A stretch of 64,000 nucleotides of DNA from Seriola aureovittata (lineage: Eukaryota > Chordata > Actinopteri > Carangiformes > Carangidae): the NCBI RefSeq assembly GCF_021018895.1, contig NC_079373.1, positions 13,984,501 to 14,048,500 of the forward strand, written 5' to 3'. The translations under genes were made by a program, and so were the position numbers. The notes beneath the pieces are model-generated. The model had not been told where the DNA came from. It saw only the letters and a program-made list of their open reading frames with translations, and searched no databases. Shown here piece by piece: positions 23,340-36,495 of this stretch (position 1 is the first letter of the stretch; the number at the start of each line of letters is the position of its first letter).

Positions 23340-23700
23340 CCATCTTCCACTCTAAAAGGGAAGGGTCCCACCTGATTAAGAAGGGCAGGGGAAAGACTTT
23401 GGCAGGCCAATGGGAGAGGTCAAGGATAGACCAGCCAGTTTCACTCCCCCACCGCATCATTTTTGTATGACAGCATCACCCTAAGGTTGAAGTTCACCGA
23501 GACTTTTCATGAACAGAGCGCTTAACGTCAAACACAAGATTAAAGCGGGGGTGTCGCATCTTGGCAGGACCAAATGAAAATATCAACTGCTAAGCCCCCC
23601 TCTGAAAAGCCAGGGGACAGGTATCTAATATTAGAGAGTAAGCCTAGTTAGCAAAGGCGGCCTGCTGCTTTCCACGTTCTCAGTGGTGGTCAAAAGGCCA
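23340..23700. promoter_or_regulatory. Candidate conserved non-coding element
   Basis: About 360 bp that is GC-richer than its surroundings and free of simple repeats. It contains CACCTGATTAAGAAGG, GGCCAATGGGAG (a CCAAT-type box), GACAGCATCACC and ACAAGATTAAAGCGGG. Motif variety and composition suggest an enhancer or promoter-like element. No coding frame of note spans it. Confidence 0.3.
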
Positions 23701-24452
<752 letters not shown>

Positions 24453-26394
24453 ATCGTCTATAAACCTGTATTATTTCATAATGTCAAAGAGTTTAACTTG
24501 GAATCTGTATTTGACTTTGAAGAGACAAATCGTTGTAAAGAAATTAGAACTGGACGTAACAGAGTTCCCTCCACACATTTAAAATAATAAGAGGCAAAGT
24601 TCATGACCTAAGTTCACCCAGCTTGGAGCGCAGACATAAATTAATACACAGGAGTCTGACCACAGGGTAAACTTTGCGAGAGTATATTGAAAGTAATGAT
24701 TGGAACTTTAATATATGAATTCTTTACTTCACAGTTTCACACACTGCAGGTTTCCTATTTAAAAAGGAAGTTTCCTCTCTGAGAAAATGCTATTTTGGAG
24801 CTTGATAAATGTATTTTAAATAAAGAAAAACATATTGAAAACAATCAAAACTAGAGGATTTATGAATTAGAGTGATTAAAATATATATTTTTTTCATGGA
24901 AACTTTTTAAAATATACAAAGTCCCTCACACCATGCGCTCATTTTAGGTTGACATTGTAGGTAAATAAATGGCTTAAAGATATTTTTCCCATATGATCCT
25001 TGGCAATGCCTAGTTTTTTTTTTCTGTAACATAGCACTATTTATAATCAGAAACTCTAGTAAGACATGAAGCTGATCTCGAAGGCTTTTCTATAATCCCT
25101 CCCCTGGAAGTGGTCTTTACTGGAAGGCTAGTTTGTGATGGGCTCACCCAGTAGCACAATGTTGCATTGGGATACAGCATTCAGCTTAAGCCAACTTATC
25201 AACTACATTCAAAGCACATCCATTGAGCTATGTGGGGAGACTTTTTGCAGATCTATTAAAAATACTCTTATCTGTATTTAGCATATGCTGTGTATGTCAG
25301 TGCTGGCAGCTTTAGACGGATTTACACTCAAAACACCTCAAGCTATTCTTGAGCTGAAACTACTGATAACATTCTGAAACTTCTGCAGACAAGCTGGTTT
25401 TACAAACAGATAAATTCATTCAACACACTGTTGTATCATTTTATTTACTTATTGTCATTTTTTGGTGCACAGTGACTGTTTTTAAATACCATTTTTGCCC
25501 TTTTTCTGCAGTGTTTGTTTTTTTTTTTTCTTTTACAAATTGCTTTGCTTTCCACCTGCGTATGAATAAAAGCTGATTTAAATATTTAGCAGAAGTTCAT
25601 TTATTGTTTGACTGTAGAGAATAAAAAGTCACACTGAAAGATCTGCCCTCCTCACACATACATAAAATACCATCTCACAACGTTGCCATTACATGGAAGA
25701 TAATTTTTTTAAGGTCTTTTTTTTTTTTTTTCACTGTTGCAGAGGGGAGAGGGGACATGATCATTTATGACATTTTTTACTTTCCTTTTATTTTCGTTTT
25801 GTTCTGTAAAGTGAGATTGAAAAAAAAAATGCATGGTTTCCTAGCTATAAAACAAACAGTGAAAGAAGACAATCAGTATAAAAGAATTGGTGTTGCTAGT
25901 TAACAAGAACTTTTGGAATCCAGCAGCAAATAATGTGGAAATAATCCACGCGTGAGGCTTTCAGTGCGTTTCAGTGGGAAGTCCTTCAGAGGAAACGCTG
26001 GGGCTGCAGAAAGCCTCACAGTCTCTCTTTCTTTCAGTTTTCTTTCTTTGCAACAGACAATCCCTATTTATACTGTGGCGTAATTACTATATGACTGAGG
26101 CATGCTCATATTTACTTTAACTAAAATGTAATTAAAAAACTGTTGAAATTTGAAAACCACACAAATTAATTTGAGTTTTTTTGTGATATAATAGGCATTT
26201 TAAAGAAGATTTAATTTTCATGCTGCTAAACATTGGGGGAGATAGGATAATTTATTTATTTACAACCAGTTCTAAAATATATCTGGGCTATTTTTCCAGG
26301 ATATTTGTCGTTGTGCTTAAATGTGTCATATTTTAAATAATTATCTATCCATCCGTATTTTTTCAATTGCAAGCAAACCTTTATTTAACTCTGC
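24453..26394. other. Intergenic stretch, no gene seen
   Basis: AT-rich sequence with T-runs at 25015-25023, 25519-25530 and 25715-25730 and no recognisable exon, RNA gene or mobile element. Confidence 0.5.
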
Positions 26395-26595
26395 TCTCCG
26401 GGCTGTAGAGGTCTGGCCTTTGAAGCGATTGAGAAAGAGCACCGTTATTCATGCTGCATTCAATGCTGAGAACTGAGACTCCAAAAACAGCAGTATCCTC
26501 TCATACCTGTTGAGAACACTTTCATCCTTAATGGGCTCATTAGCCACATTGTTAATTGAGTGCTATTCAGGCCAACATCAAACCTAATAATAATT
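26395..26595. promoter_or_regulatory. Candidate conserved non-coding element
   Basis: A 200-bp homopolymer-free block with TTCATCCTTAATGGGCTCAT and CATTGTTAATTGAGTGC, combining TAAT cores and a SOX-like CATTGT word. It ends just before a short TTAC repeat (26598-26616). Confidence 0.27.
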
Positions 26596-26616
26596 GTTTA
26601 CTTACTTACTTACTTC

Positions 26617-27035
26617 ACCAAAATAGACCCAACTGTGGCATAATGCTGCTCTCTTAGAATGTATATGTTTATGAAGGGACACATATTTCTGAATGAACTG
26701 GAAAAAACACCCTCATCATTAAAAGTCTCACTTCACATTTTGCACGATGAGAGTTGTGCTTTATGTGGGGATTTTAAGAGCTGCACTGCTGCTGTTTGGT
26801 CAAAAAAAAAAATGTACTTGCTTTTTTTTTGTTTGTTTTTTTTAAATCTGAAAAATTAGCCAACAAATTAAAAGAACAACAGGTCCTTTTTGTGTTTAAA
26901 ACCCGTACACTTTTAAAACTATTTTCAATACCTTGGGTTTAATTTACGTCACCTTATGATACGAAAAAGCCAGAATTTATTGTTTTATTTTTGTAAATAT
27001 GTAAAGATACACTTGAAATCTAAACATTGCACACA
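26617..27035. other. Intergenic stretch, no gene seen
   Basis: Contains A-runs and T-runs around 26800-26850. The 66-codon frame there translates them and is not credible. Confidence 0.5.
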
Positions 27036-27106
27036 TATAATAATAATAATAATAATAAATAATAATGAATAATAATAACAATAATAATAATAATAATAAT
27101 AATAAT
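27036..27106. repeat. AAT trinucleotide microsatellite
   Basis: AAT/TAA repeats with GAAT and AAC interruptions. The poly-Asn frame reading through it is repeat-derived. Confidence 0.95.
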
Positions 27107-28670
27107 GCACATCTAAAAACATTTATATTTATATGTAAAGACATATTTTATTTTCTGAGATCTTGTCCTGTAAGTTTTCTCCTCCCACACGCTGCTGCCA
27201 TATTAGTGGATAATGGGATCCGAAAATGGAAGCTAACTCATTGGAATTAAATTTATCAGCATGTGCTCAGAGGTAATAAGCTGTCAGTTATAAAATGAAG
27301 ATTTGTATTTAGATATATGATAGGAAGAAAAATGAATAGGCAAAATAAATGAAGCTGCTTTACAACTAAATTACTTATTTGGAGCCAACAGACCACGAAG
27401 AGAATCATGATGATGACAATGATTATTGCAGATAATATTTTCCCCACGGAGGTGGAGATAGAAAATATGAAATAATTATGTAACGCAGGCCCACAAAGAG
27501 TTAACAGAAGGGAATATTTGCAGAAATGTTTTGATAGAAGGGACCAAACCTTGAGGCATTATCCAAACATTATAGGAAATCTAATTAGTACTGAGGGGTG
27601 GGTGGGTGGGGGGTGTTAGTCCAAGATGCACTGATCAAAACCAGACATTGTAAAACTGCACAGACTGACACATGAAGCATGAATGTTTATATACAGACAT
27701 ATTAAAAACCACAAACAGCTCCACCGCTTTTAACCATCATGATTATAACTATGTACATTTGTGGAAATTGAACTGCATGTATAAAATGTATATGTTTTGT
27801 TTACAGTCATCTGTCCAAACTGCTCTCACTTTAAATACAGTTACAGCACAGTAGGGAGGCTGAATATCCATTTCAAACTGAAAATTTCATCATAGCAGGA
27901 TTTCTATTTTTAAAAGGCTGAGCTGATGAAAGCTGGTCTAAGTTACACCTAAGCTTGGGGCTAAGGCAGCTGAATTTCAGTTGATTAGGTACCCATGCAT
28001 GATGAAAGTTTTTATAAATGACACCATAGTCAAAACATTTCAAAGGAAACAATCCCTGCTGTACGCCAGGATACTGCAAATGTGCCAGAAACCACATGAG
28101 AGAATTAGATGAGAGGAAAGTGAATACAACTGGGTAAAACAGAAGCAAATTCAAACACATGAAATCTAACAATATATGACAGTAACTGTCTTATTATTGC
28201 TTATTTTCTTCTGGTTCCCCAGTAACTAATTTGTAATTTGTGTAATATGTCATTTTGTTATTTACAACTGACTTGATGGCTGCGAAGTGTTGTTATTTGC
28301 CTATTTTGTGTATTAATGACATAGTTTCTGCAAGAACAAAGACTTTTGGAGCACTCTGTGTATGTTGATGTAATGAAACAGGCATGATGGCCAAGAAAAT
28401 GTTCTTCTATAAAAATAAACACACTTGAAGCTATAGAATTAAAAACCTTCCCGTGTGTAGCACAACTGATAAAATCAGAAAGCTGCTGTAGGGTTTAATA
28501 TATATCACTTATTGAGAGAGAAATAGATGATAGATATGTGCTTTCATCTGAGCAGCTTGGTGTAAACAAGCAAAGAAAAGTGTATTAAAAATGCTGTGTC
28601 TATAGGGCTCATGTCTGATGCCTGTCAAATCATTAAAAAGCAGAGGTACTGTTATCAAATGCTTGGGATC
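27107..28670. other. Intergenic stretch, no gene seen
   Basis: Unique-looking AT-rich sequence apart from the G-quadruplex motif at 27595. The block at 27470-27595 (AACGCAGGCCC, TCTAATTAGTACTG) has enhancer-like character but is short. No exon or mobile element is recognised. Confidence 0.45.
27595..27613 (+). promoter_or_regulatory. G-quadruplex motif with single-T loops
   Basis: GGGG-T-GGG-T-GGG-T-GGGGGG: four G runs separated by single T loops, the pattern that by established rules gives very stable parallel quadruplexes. It is isolated in otherwise AT-rich sequence. Confidence 0.8.
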
Positions 28671-28679
28671 AGCAATAGT

Positions 28680-29095
28680 GGTGGCACATCACTGAGATGA
28701 GGTATGTCTTCCATGGGGGCAACTTGAGGGCCTTTTGTGAATTTATAGAGTACGATAAAATCAGCTTCATATTTCTCCACGAAATCGGCTGATGAAAGCA
28801 GCCTGAGAGAGAATTACATGGCAAGAGTTTTGTCACCAGACCCATAGGCTTTATAGGCTAGGAATTGAAAAGGTAATGAGAAAAGCCATGCTGCAGGTTG
28901 GCTGTGTTTAATAAGTCATCATGCCTCTATCTATTGTTAGTCGCACAGACCCCACCGAGATTGTGTTTTCACCATGCGTAATACTCTGCAGCTAGAAGGC
29001 ATTTCAATGGATATAATATATCCAGCACAGTGGAGCTGGCTAGCAGGTTATAGCACAGACACCATTACACAGAGTCGTGTGATAACAGTGAACAA
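28680..29095. promoter_or_regulatory. Candidate conserved non-coding element
   Basis: About 400 bp of diverse sequence lacking homopolymers, including GATAAAATCAGCTTC, TCTATTGTTAGTC (SOX-like), CCATGCGTAATACTC and AAAGGTAATGAG. A 60-codon frame inside (28974-29156) has no recognisable domain. Composition contrasts with the poly-A sequence that follows at 29182-29205. Confidence 0.28.
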
Positions 29096-30685
29096 AGAAC
29101 AAAGTCTAAAAAATGAGACTGTTCTCCAGTTGCCTCTCTTCTTGAAGAATATGTGATTGCAATTAAGATAGACGACTTCACCAAAAAAAAAAAAAGGAAA
29201 AAAAAAGCCAATTCTGGGACCTGTTAATTATGTGCAGAACTTACAAGTAAAATTTTCCCCTTCCTGCACAATGCATGTGTGCAAACGCATAACATTCAGG
29301 CATTCGTCGACCGCAAGATAAAGAGTGACGTAAACGCTGCGGTCCTCAGGATACTGAGGATGACACTTGGCAGATGTATTTTTCTCCTTTTTAAAAAAAA
29401 ATTGATTCATCCCATAACTCATCAAACAAATTTCCGCCATCCCAGTGATCTCTTTATTCTTCTCACAGATTTTTCTGTCTCTAAGTAAACTCGGGACACA
29501 TAAGGAAGAAAAAAAAAATAAAAAGAGAGAGAGGGAGAGAGCCTGAAGGAAAGTGAATTTAAATGTGAGCTGATGATGAATGGTTGAACTGATTTTCTGG
29601 CAAGAATTAAAGCATTGCAACGACACTTGACACACATTTGATGAAAGGAAGAGTAAAACAAAAAAAAAGAAAAAGAATGAAAAGGACTACTTTTTACAGT
29701 TTGTGTAATTACTGTATGACACATATAATGGGCCATATTTTCCATTTTGACAGCACATCCAGAGCCATCTTTTGTCTTTATGTCATTGCCTCTGGGTATG
29801 CATGAAAACAACAACATTACTACACTCAAACCTGGCCAGACCGTTTGTTGTACAGTTGTACACTTCCATCTTCTTACATGAGCAGACCTGCTCTAAAAGA
29901 CAGGCTTGTCACATGCTCTGATCAACCAGAGTCAGTCAGAGGGATTTCTGAAGCGTGTGGAGTTTTTAACATGGAAATTGGCTTTGAACCCCATCTGCAC
30001 AGGTCGGCACATCTTTGGGCAAAGCTCTGCTACTGCTGACAGGGAAAATGAACCATCAATTCCTCATAATGTGGCCTGATTATTATCCTACTTACCCCCC
30101 ACAAACTCAAACTTAGTGAATTTCAGCACCCTATGAAATCTTTAAACTCAGAGACAAGAAAGACCTAATGACTTTTTTTTTTTTTTTTTTTCAAATGGCA
30201 GTCAAACAGAAGAACCATCAACATAGCAATTCCAAAGTAAAAATAAACCCATCAACACACCACTTTAAGAGCAGTGCATGGTGGTTTTACCAACACACAT
30301 CACACAATGCCGAATATATGAAAAACCCAGACCTAGAATAAGGCCATATAAATCTTAGGAAAAGAAATAATACGTCAGAAACAAAGAGGACTTTGACAGT
30401 AGGTTGGTTCTGAAGTTTCCTTATTATGACAATAAATAAACTTTTACGTTTAAAATAAAATTCTGGCACCATGAAATTATTAAAAAATATATCCTACCTG
30501 TGTAGAAATGTTGATTTCAGACCCAAACACCAAAACAAAATAAGGCAAAACAAAACAAAAAACTAAATAAAGATTCATATATTAGACTCTTAACAAGTGA
30601 AGTGGGACTCTGACTGTGACACATGATACAAACCAGAGCAAAGTTTGAATGTGTGAAGTGTGTTCAGCAACTTCGGGAAGGGATC
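29096..30685. other. Intergenic stretch with homopolymer runs, no gene seen
   Basis: Poly-A runs at 29182-29194 and 29506-29525 and a 19-nt poly-T at 30173-30191. Two overlapping minus-strand frames of 135 codons at 29228-29829 are Ser/Phe/Leu-rich translations of purine tracts in different frames and are rejected as genes. A CAAAACAAAA patch lies near 30530-30560. Confidence 0.5.
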
Positions 30686-30689
30686 TGTC

Positions 30690-30925
30690 AACGTCCAATC
30701 TAGGATGTCTTTATTTGACACGATTGGTTTGTTAGGTTTCTTGAGCCAGTCCAGCCCGCTGGTGTCCCTTTCACCCCTAAAAGCAGCTGGGCCCTGACCC
30801 TTGCAGCACCGGCCCTCAAAGCTGAGCTCTTTTCAGCTCAGGCGTATGGGGAACCTCCCTGTTCCCTCCCACCAGCAACATCCCATTCAGCTGCAGAGAT
30901 AACTTTATTCATCTTGTGCATCATT
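30690..30925. promoter_or_regulatory. Candidate conserved non-coding element
   Basis: GC-richer 235-bp block with CGATTGGTTTG (inverted CCAAT type), AAGCAGCTGGGCCC and AAGCTGAGCTCTTTTCAGCT. The last includes the near-palindrome AGCTGAGCTCTTTTCAGCT. No frame of interest. Confidence 0.25.
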
Positions 30926-32395
30926 GTATCCATTTGAATGCAGAAACTATGCAGACACTCGAGTGAATTGGACTAGCGTGCGTGCATGTGTTAAGGACAG
31001 GAAAGAAGGGGAGGTGTTATGTCTTAATTTCTTCATTTTGACAGAAATTGTATGCATGGCTTCACTTTGGAAAACCACCTTCCGCCTTTTCATTTCAGTA
31101 CGAGTGCTTAGAGTATCACATCTGAGGAAGACGGTGCTATGATTACATGTTGGGGTTTTAAATATGTAATCATACCGCAGAGATTCAATACATTTTGACA
31201 AATACACCAAATGCGGGCAGATGACTCCAGTGTGTCACTGGAGTTAATTTACATGAAAGTGCCAAACAGCTATTTTTTTCCCCCTCTTTTTTTAATTTGG
31301 TAAACTCTGCTCTCCTATTTCTGATTTAGCGATGGGCAGCTGGCAGGGACAGTTGAGCTTATTTTCACCTGCCTAACACCAAAACAGCACTCGGACCACC
31401 CTGCTCTTCTCTCATCATTCATATTCAAGCCAGGGCCTCTTGACAAGTCTGCTGATCTCACTCAATGTTTTGTAATTTGAACAATACGTTTTCACTGTGT
31501 GGGCAAAAATGCTGAGGCCATCACACTTCTTGAGGCCAGTCTTGTGAGACTCAACTGAGGCAGAAGCTCTGAATTATTCCTCCTCTGTGAGAGTTATGCT
31601 TGTCAGTGGATCTGCCTGATTCCAATGCTGCAGTCACACAGACGATGAGATCCTGTGTTTCTATACTAATGTGGCCAAAAACACATTTTTTTAAGATATA
31701 AAACTGAAGCAGTAAAAGTAGTGTGCATGTTCATAAAAGTTTTTGTGTCATAGAACCCACACAGTTTACACATTATGTTGCACTTCGGATTTTTCTGTTT
31801 TTTTAATTGATGATTTAGACATTTAATCTCATCCTAAAGATGTTTATTTTATGTTGTTTTGAATAGAAGTTCAGCCATAAGGTCAACAAATAGAAAGGTC
31901 ACCATCAGATTTACATGATAGTGTTCCTTAGATGTTACTTAGAATTAATTTTGTGATGAAATGTTACAAAAAATAGGGTATTAATGCTGGATATTTGCTA
32001 TGAAATGTTGCATGGACACCAGCCATATTTAGTTTACTTTTAGACTTAGTGGATACAAGACATAGTCCTTTAACTGTTCAATTCACATATAAGATTGAAT
32101 TACATTTAAAGTCAATAAACAAATGTGGGAAGGTTCTCAGCTAAAATAAATGTTAAAAACTTCTATCCCAAACTTCAGCTTATCCTCACCACTTTAAACT
32201 GCCATGTGGTTTTCTTCTACATGAAGCGCAATGATGCTCAAAAATATGATTCTTCATAAAGCGCGCAAATATTTGTGATGTAGCCACTGGTAAAAATCCT
32301 TTTGGGGATTTCGATATCTAAAAGAGAGAGGTTTATACATTAGCGCTGTAGTTGCAAAACACTGTTGATATTCAAATGATTATTGTTCAAAATCT
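30926..32395. other. Intergenic stretch, no gene seen
   Basis: Mostly AT-rich. A somewhat CNE-like piece is at 31310-31640. The short opposing frames at 30924-31210 overlap each other on both strands and have no recognisable content. Confidence 0.45.
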
Positions 32396-32397
32396 GG

Positions 32398-32575
32398 GAT
32401 AAGCCTCTGTGTGAGAGCTCTTCTAAGTGCCTACAACTATTGCTAATTCCCCTCACCATTGTGGGCCGAACAAAGGCCTTAATCCCATTTCACTTTTGCA
32501 GAAGGCTGGGGCTATTTTCCCTCTCATAAACCAACAACACTCCCCCTAGCCAGAGCTGAGAGGTTCTGAGAAAGG
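32398..32575. promoter_or_regulatory. Candidate enhancer with SOX and OTX-like sites
   Basis: CCGAACAAAGGCCTTAATCCC lies at about 32466-32486 and joins an AACAAAGG SOX-type site to a TAATCC bicoid/OTX-type site within 20 bp. GCTAATTCCCC and AACTATTGC are close by. The block is homopolymer-free. The factor assignments rest on consensus words only. Confidence 0.33.
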
Positions 32576-34180
32576 GGCCAGTGTGTGTATACTTCAAGGC
32601 TTTTTTGTCCAACTTGGCTAGTGCTCTGCATAAACTTTTAAGTGGTCCCAGTAGGCCTCAAACACCTTTTGCCAGAAAAAATAAGCTACCACAAACTGTA
32701 AAAAGGAAACCAAACACTCTCTTAACCTGGACAATACAAAAGAAAATATATGAAGTCTTTTATAACTCTGATTGGGTCTGGGCTGCAAAGAGTTAACATG
32801 TTTTTTTCATGCACTAGTAAAGGAACTTTCATTCTTCTGAAAGCAGCTCTCTTTCTGTGCATTGTAAATCCTTTAATACATTATTTATAACATGGTGGTC
32901 CACTATCAAAGCAAGTGAAGGAGGACAGGATTCAGTTCTTGTACTTTGTAGTTTAGCTTTAGCTTACAGCAGAAAAATAAAACCACTTCTGTGACTTTGA
33001 CATAATATTTTCCTTTGTTATTCAACCCACTTCATTTCTACCTTTCAAATTTATGCTTTAATTAAAACAAGTAACCGTTTCTGGGATTTTTTTTTTTTTT
33101 TTTTTTTTTGCTCATTCAATTATAATTACATCACAGAGCTCTAACTGCAAACGTGAATATTGTCAGGAAATAGAATTACTTTTTAATAATCAAAAACCAA
33201 TTATGCCATTAATGTTGATGAATCACCTAAAAATTATTTCATCTCTGCTTATCATTGAATTTCCCTTTCAATACAGAAAACTTATTGATGAATATTAAAC
33301 ATGCCATATACAATGATGACCTTTAAAAACTTTTAAAAAATCTTTTATACAGTTATATACATAACAGTATGAGCAGAATATATTCAATGGAGTTCCTCAG
33401 TGTATATAGAAATGGTAAAACTGTGTGGAGCAGACAGCAGCGCCACAAGCCCAGTTGTTTAGTAAGTAAGTGGTGGTTTTATTCAGCTGCTGTGTCATGT
33501 GGTGCATGTGAGCCAGCATGCAGACCAGCATGTGGCCTGTGTTGGTTCATGTTAGGTGTGTAGTCAGAGAGTCTACTAGCACTTAAAAAACGAGGGGCAC
33601 GGCAAATACAAACCAGCCAGGAATTTTCCTCGACAGCCAGACAAACCGTTCTCCTTTAATCTTAATCAATTAGACACCCACGAAGTGCAAACAAACCACA
33701 AACCTGTCAGTGTACACAATTCAGTGTAAAGAATCTGCAAATTACATGCGGTGTAGACAAGCTGCACCCCCTTCCCTACAAAGCTGCTGGGTTGAGTCCT
33801 CTAAAAACCTTCACATTACCCAGATCATATTTGTGCCATTGACTTACAGTGTAATAAAGAGGATCTCTTCGCTAAGATGCCCACTGGAATCCAGAACTGT
33901 TAGCTTAATATCCACTGGGATCCACTGAGGTGAGTGTAGCCTTTCACATACAATACTCAGTCCTGGAAAGTGATATGTCTTTGCTTGATGTTAATGGTTT
34001 GTAACATCCCAAGATAGCAAAATTTATCTCTGGCAAACCTGGCCTAATTTCATTTCCTTTGCTAAAGTTGACAGAGAGAAAAGCCATGGTTATAGTATGA
34101 TTGAATTTTACATGTGCATACAGGGAGTCATGTATCAAATTCTACTAACTCTTATCTGCACACAGGACCACCTGAGGCTT
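32576..34180. other. Intergenic stretch, no gene seen
   Basis: AT-rich with a 23-nt poly-T at 33087-33109. Short frames at 32581-32796, 33369-33563 and 33710-33928 carry no family signature. Confidence 0.5.
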
Positions 34181-34185
34181 TTTTA

Positions 34186-34209
34186 GGGGGTTGGGGTTGG
34201 GGGGTGGGG
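34186..34209 (+). promoter_or_regulatory. G-quadruplex motif
   Basis: Four G runs of 5, 4, 6 and 4 with loops TT, TT and T, meeting the usual sequence definition of a quadruplex-forming motif with short loops. Confidence 0.78.
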
Positions 34210-34719
34210 ATTACTCCTTTTACCTTCTTTTCAGAGACTGGCTTTAAGATGAACATTAACCAAACAACAGATTTGTAAAACTTTTGTCATTGTTGAAGCC
34301 AAATGACAGATTAAAGTAACTTTTATATTACTAGTATACAGTATAGAAACTATAACTGATCATCTCAGCCATGATGGCTGCATATATTGGTGTGTATCAT
34401 GTTTAAAGCTTTTATATGACAAAGTCTGCAACATTTCACTTGTACGCAATAGCACTCTACAAGAAGTAGCTGTTGGATTGGTGAACTACTGCTCAAAACA
34501 TGAAATTGAAAACATTAAATATACAAAGAGGAAGAAAAATTATGAATATGGTGATATGAAACTCATTCAAATCTACTGCATATTTTTTCCCTCTTGCTGT
34601 ATATGGGAAACATTGGAAACGATCATACTGCATTAAAACCACATGGTCAAGATGTGGGATTATGAGAAAAAAATGATGATCCTAGCTGCATGTTTTTGTT
34701 GCCAAACCTTAACCATATT

Positions 34720-35330
34720 TCCCATGACCACCGTCTTTCCATAAGCTAAACAAAGTAGCTTTAGTTGGCTAAACCTAACCAAACCTTAACCATACTGTAC
34801 TTGTCACGAACAGATATTGTAGGAATAATCAATTGAAAACTTTGGCAGTGAACGTTTAAAAATGTTGTCACTGAGTGTAATCTGGTTTTTGGAGAAATCG
34901 TCCAATATCAGCGGTCTGTCTGGTGAGTGGGCTGTGTAAAAATGATCTTTGCAACCAACATGTTGTGAGTTTCCCCACAGAAAACGTCCTGGCAGTAGAG
35001 TCTGGCAGTAGAATCATCTGCAGGGTGTCCTGATTCACTTTACTGATATCCATTCAACTCAATACGGTCTGTCGTCGCAGAATCAAACCGAACTCTGCAA
35101 ACTCATTTATCTGGCTTTGAATGTAGCGATCACAGAACCCACTAAGATACTAAAAAACACAGCTTTTGGTAAAATTCAAGTGTTTTGGCGGTTTGTGTTC
35201 TGCTTACGTCTGATCTTCTTCTGGCTGCAGAATTATAGTTTTTCATCATGAAGCAGTTTCCTGACTTTCAAAGTGCCTTTTTGGCACCTGTCCTTAAAGT
35301 TAGAAATTAAGAAATATAGTCTTTAATGTC
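34720..35330. repeat. Possible unclassified dispersed repeat
   Basis: Contains phrases such as CTAAACCTAACCAAACCTTA and GGTGAGTGGGCTGTGTAAAA, which feel familiar from dispersed fish repeats, and has no coding frame. I cannot name a family or define ends, so this is a weak recognition-based call. Confidence 0.22.
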
Positions 35331-36495
35331 AGTTTCTTAAAGATGCTTCATCTTTTAATTCCACATCATAGCTTTTTTTAGAGAGATTTATCAGCTGGGG
35401 GTAGAAACATTTGTATTTACAGAAGGAAATATCACTTTAGAAAGTCAAAAGACAACAAATTCTAATTCTAAAACAGCCTTTTAGCAATACTTTTTGCTCA
35501 AAACAACAACATAGTTTTATTTTACTGAATTTGTAGTCACTTTTTTACTACACTGATCAGTAATCACTATGAACACTTGTAAAAGGCTGTTTCTCTTTTG
35601 TGCTCGTATGGACAAAAGATATTAATTTATTAAAATACTAAATACCATTTCAGATGGAAAGCAGACATAAAATTAAATAAAATGTCATCTATAATGCTCT
35701 AAAATAGCAGAGTTACTGGGTTATTGTGAATCATGTCATGTTAGGCGAGTTCAATGATAGCGTACCACTTGTAGCTAAAAAGACTGTGATTCTATTTATT
35801 TTACTATCTTGCGCGTGAACTTCTTGTAACAGTTGGATGGTAACAATACTAGACCCTAAACTGTTTGCGACATTCATTCTCCATTATGTGATATTTCTCG
35901 TAGCCAAGTGAAGCAGATCATGTGGAATTATTTCTCTGGGGCAGTAAAGCTGACAAAGGGGAATATAGGCGATGAAAGAGATTCCCATCCCTCCGTGCTG
36001 TGGTTCTTGTTACTGCTAACTTTACTATTTTCTGATTAATACACACAGGGTCATCAGCTGCTCCAGTCACCAAAAGGCGAAAACACATGCAGGAGTTATC
36101 GCGCCCTAATCCCGAGCCCCATCTGTGAAGTCACCATTACCAACCGGTAAGAGTCATTAACGCAAAGACATCATCCCTCACCAGCTTCACGCCTGTAAAT
36201 ACGAGTGTGTTTACTGGAACTTGCGCATCTACGCTGAAGGTACCACTGTTATCATCTTGTAGTATTCTATGTTTCTATGCATTAGGTTAATTGTTATTAA
36301 GCTGTAACATGGTGTAACCAGAAGTGACTTCTTGAACTGGTTTGTTGAGGGTTGAGGGTGCATACATCACTTAGTGCACACTTATTGTTTGTGAAATATA
36401 AACTTTGCACTTGTTCATGCTTTATGTATCAGATTCTTGATACATAAACCTGTATCAACCTGTTGCACTTTTGACCACATCCAACAGTGATGGTG
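35331..36495. other. Intergenic stretch, no gene seen
   Basis: AT-rich until about 35990, then a homopolymer-poor block at 36040-36240 with CGCCCTAATCCCGAGC and ACCAACCGGTAAGAG. A perfect 11-bp inverted repeat with a 6-nt loop is at 36421-36448. No exon is supported. Confidence 0.45.
36421..36448. other. Perfect 11-bp inverted repeat, 6-nt loop
   Basis: TTTATGTATCA at 36421-36431 is exactly the reverse complement of TGATACATAAA at 36438-36448, with GATTCT between. It could form a short hairpin in RNA or mark a decayed transposon end. It is too short for a microRNA precursor. Confidence 0.6.

Noticed and set aside
29228..29829. Two overlapping 135-codon minus-strand frames
   Set aside because: They overlap in different frames, are Ser/Phe/Leu-rich from purine tracts, and show no domain.
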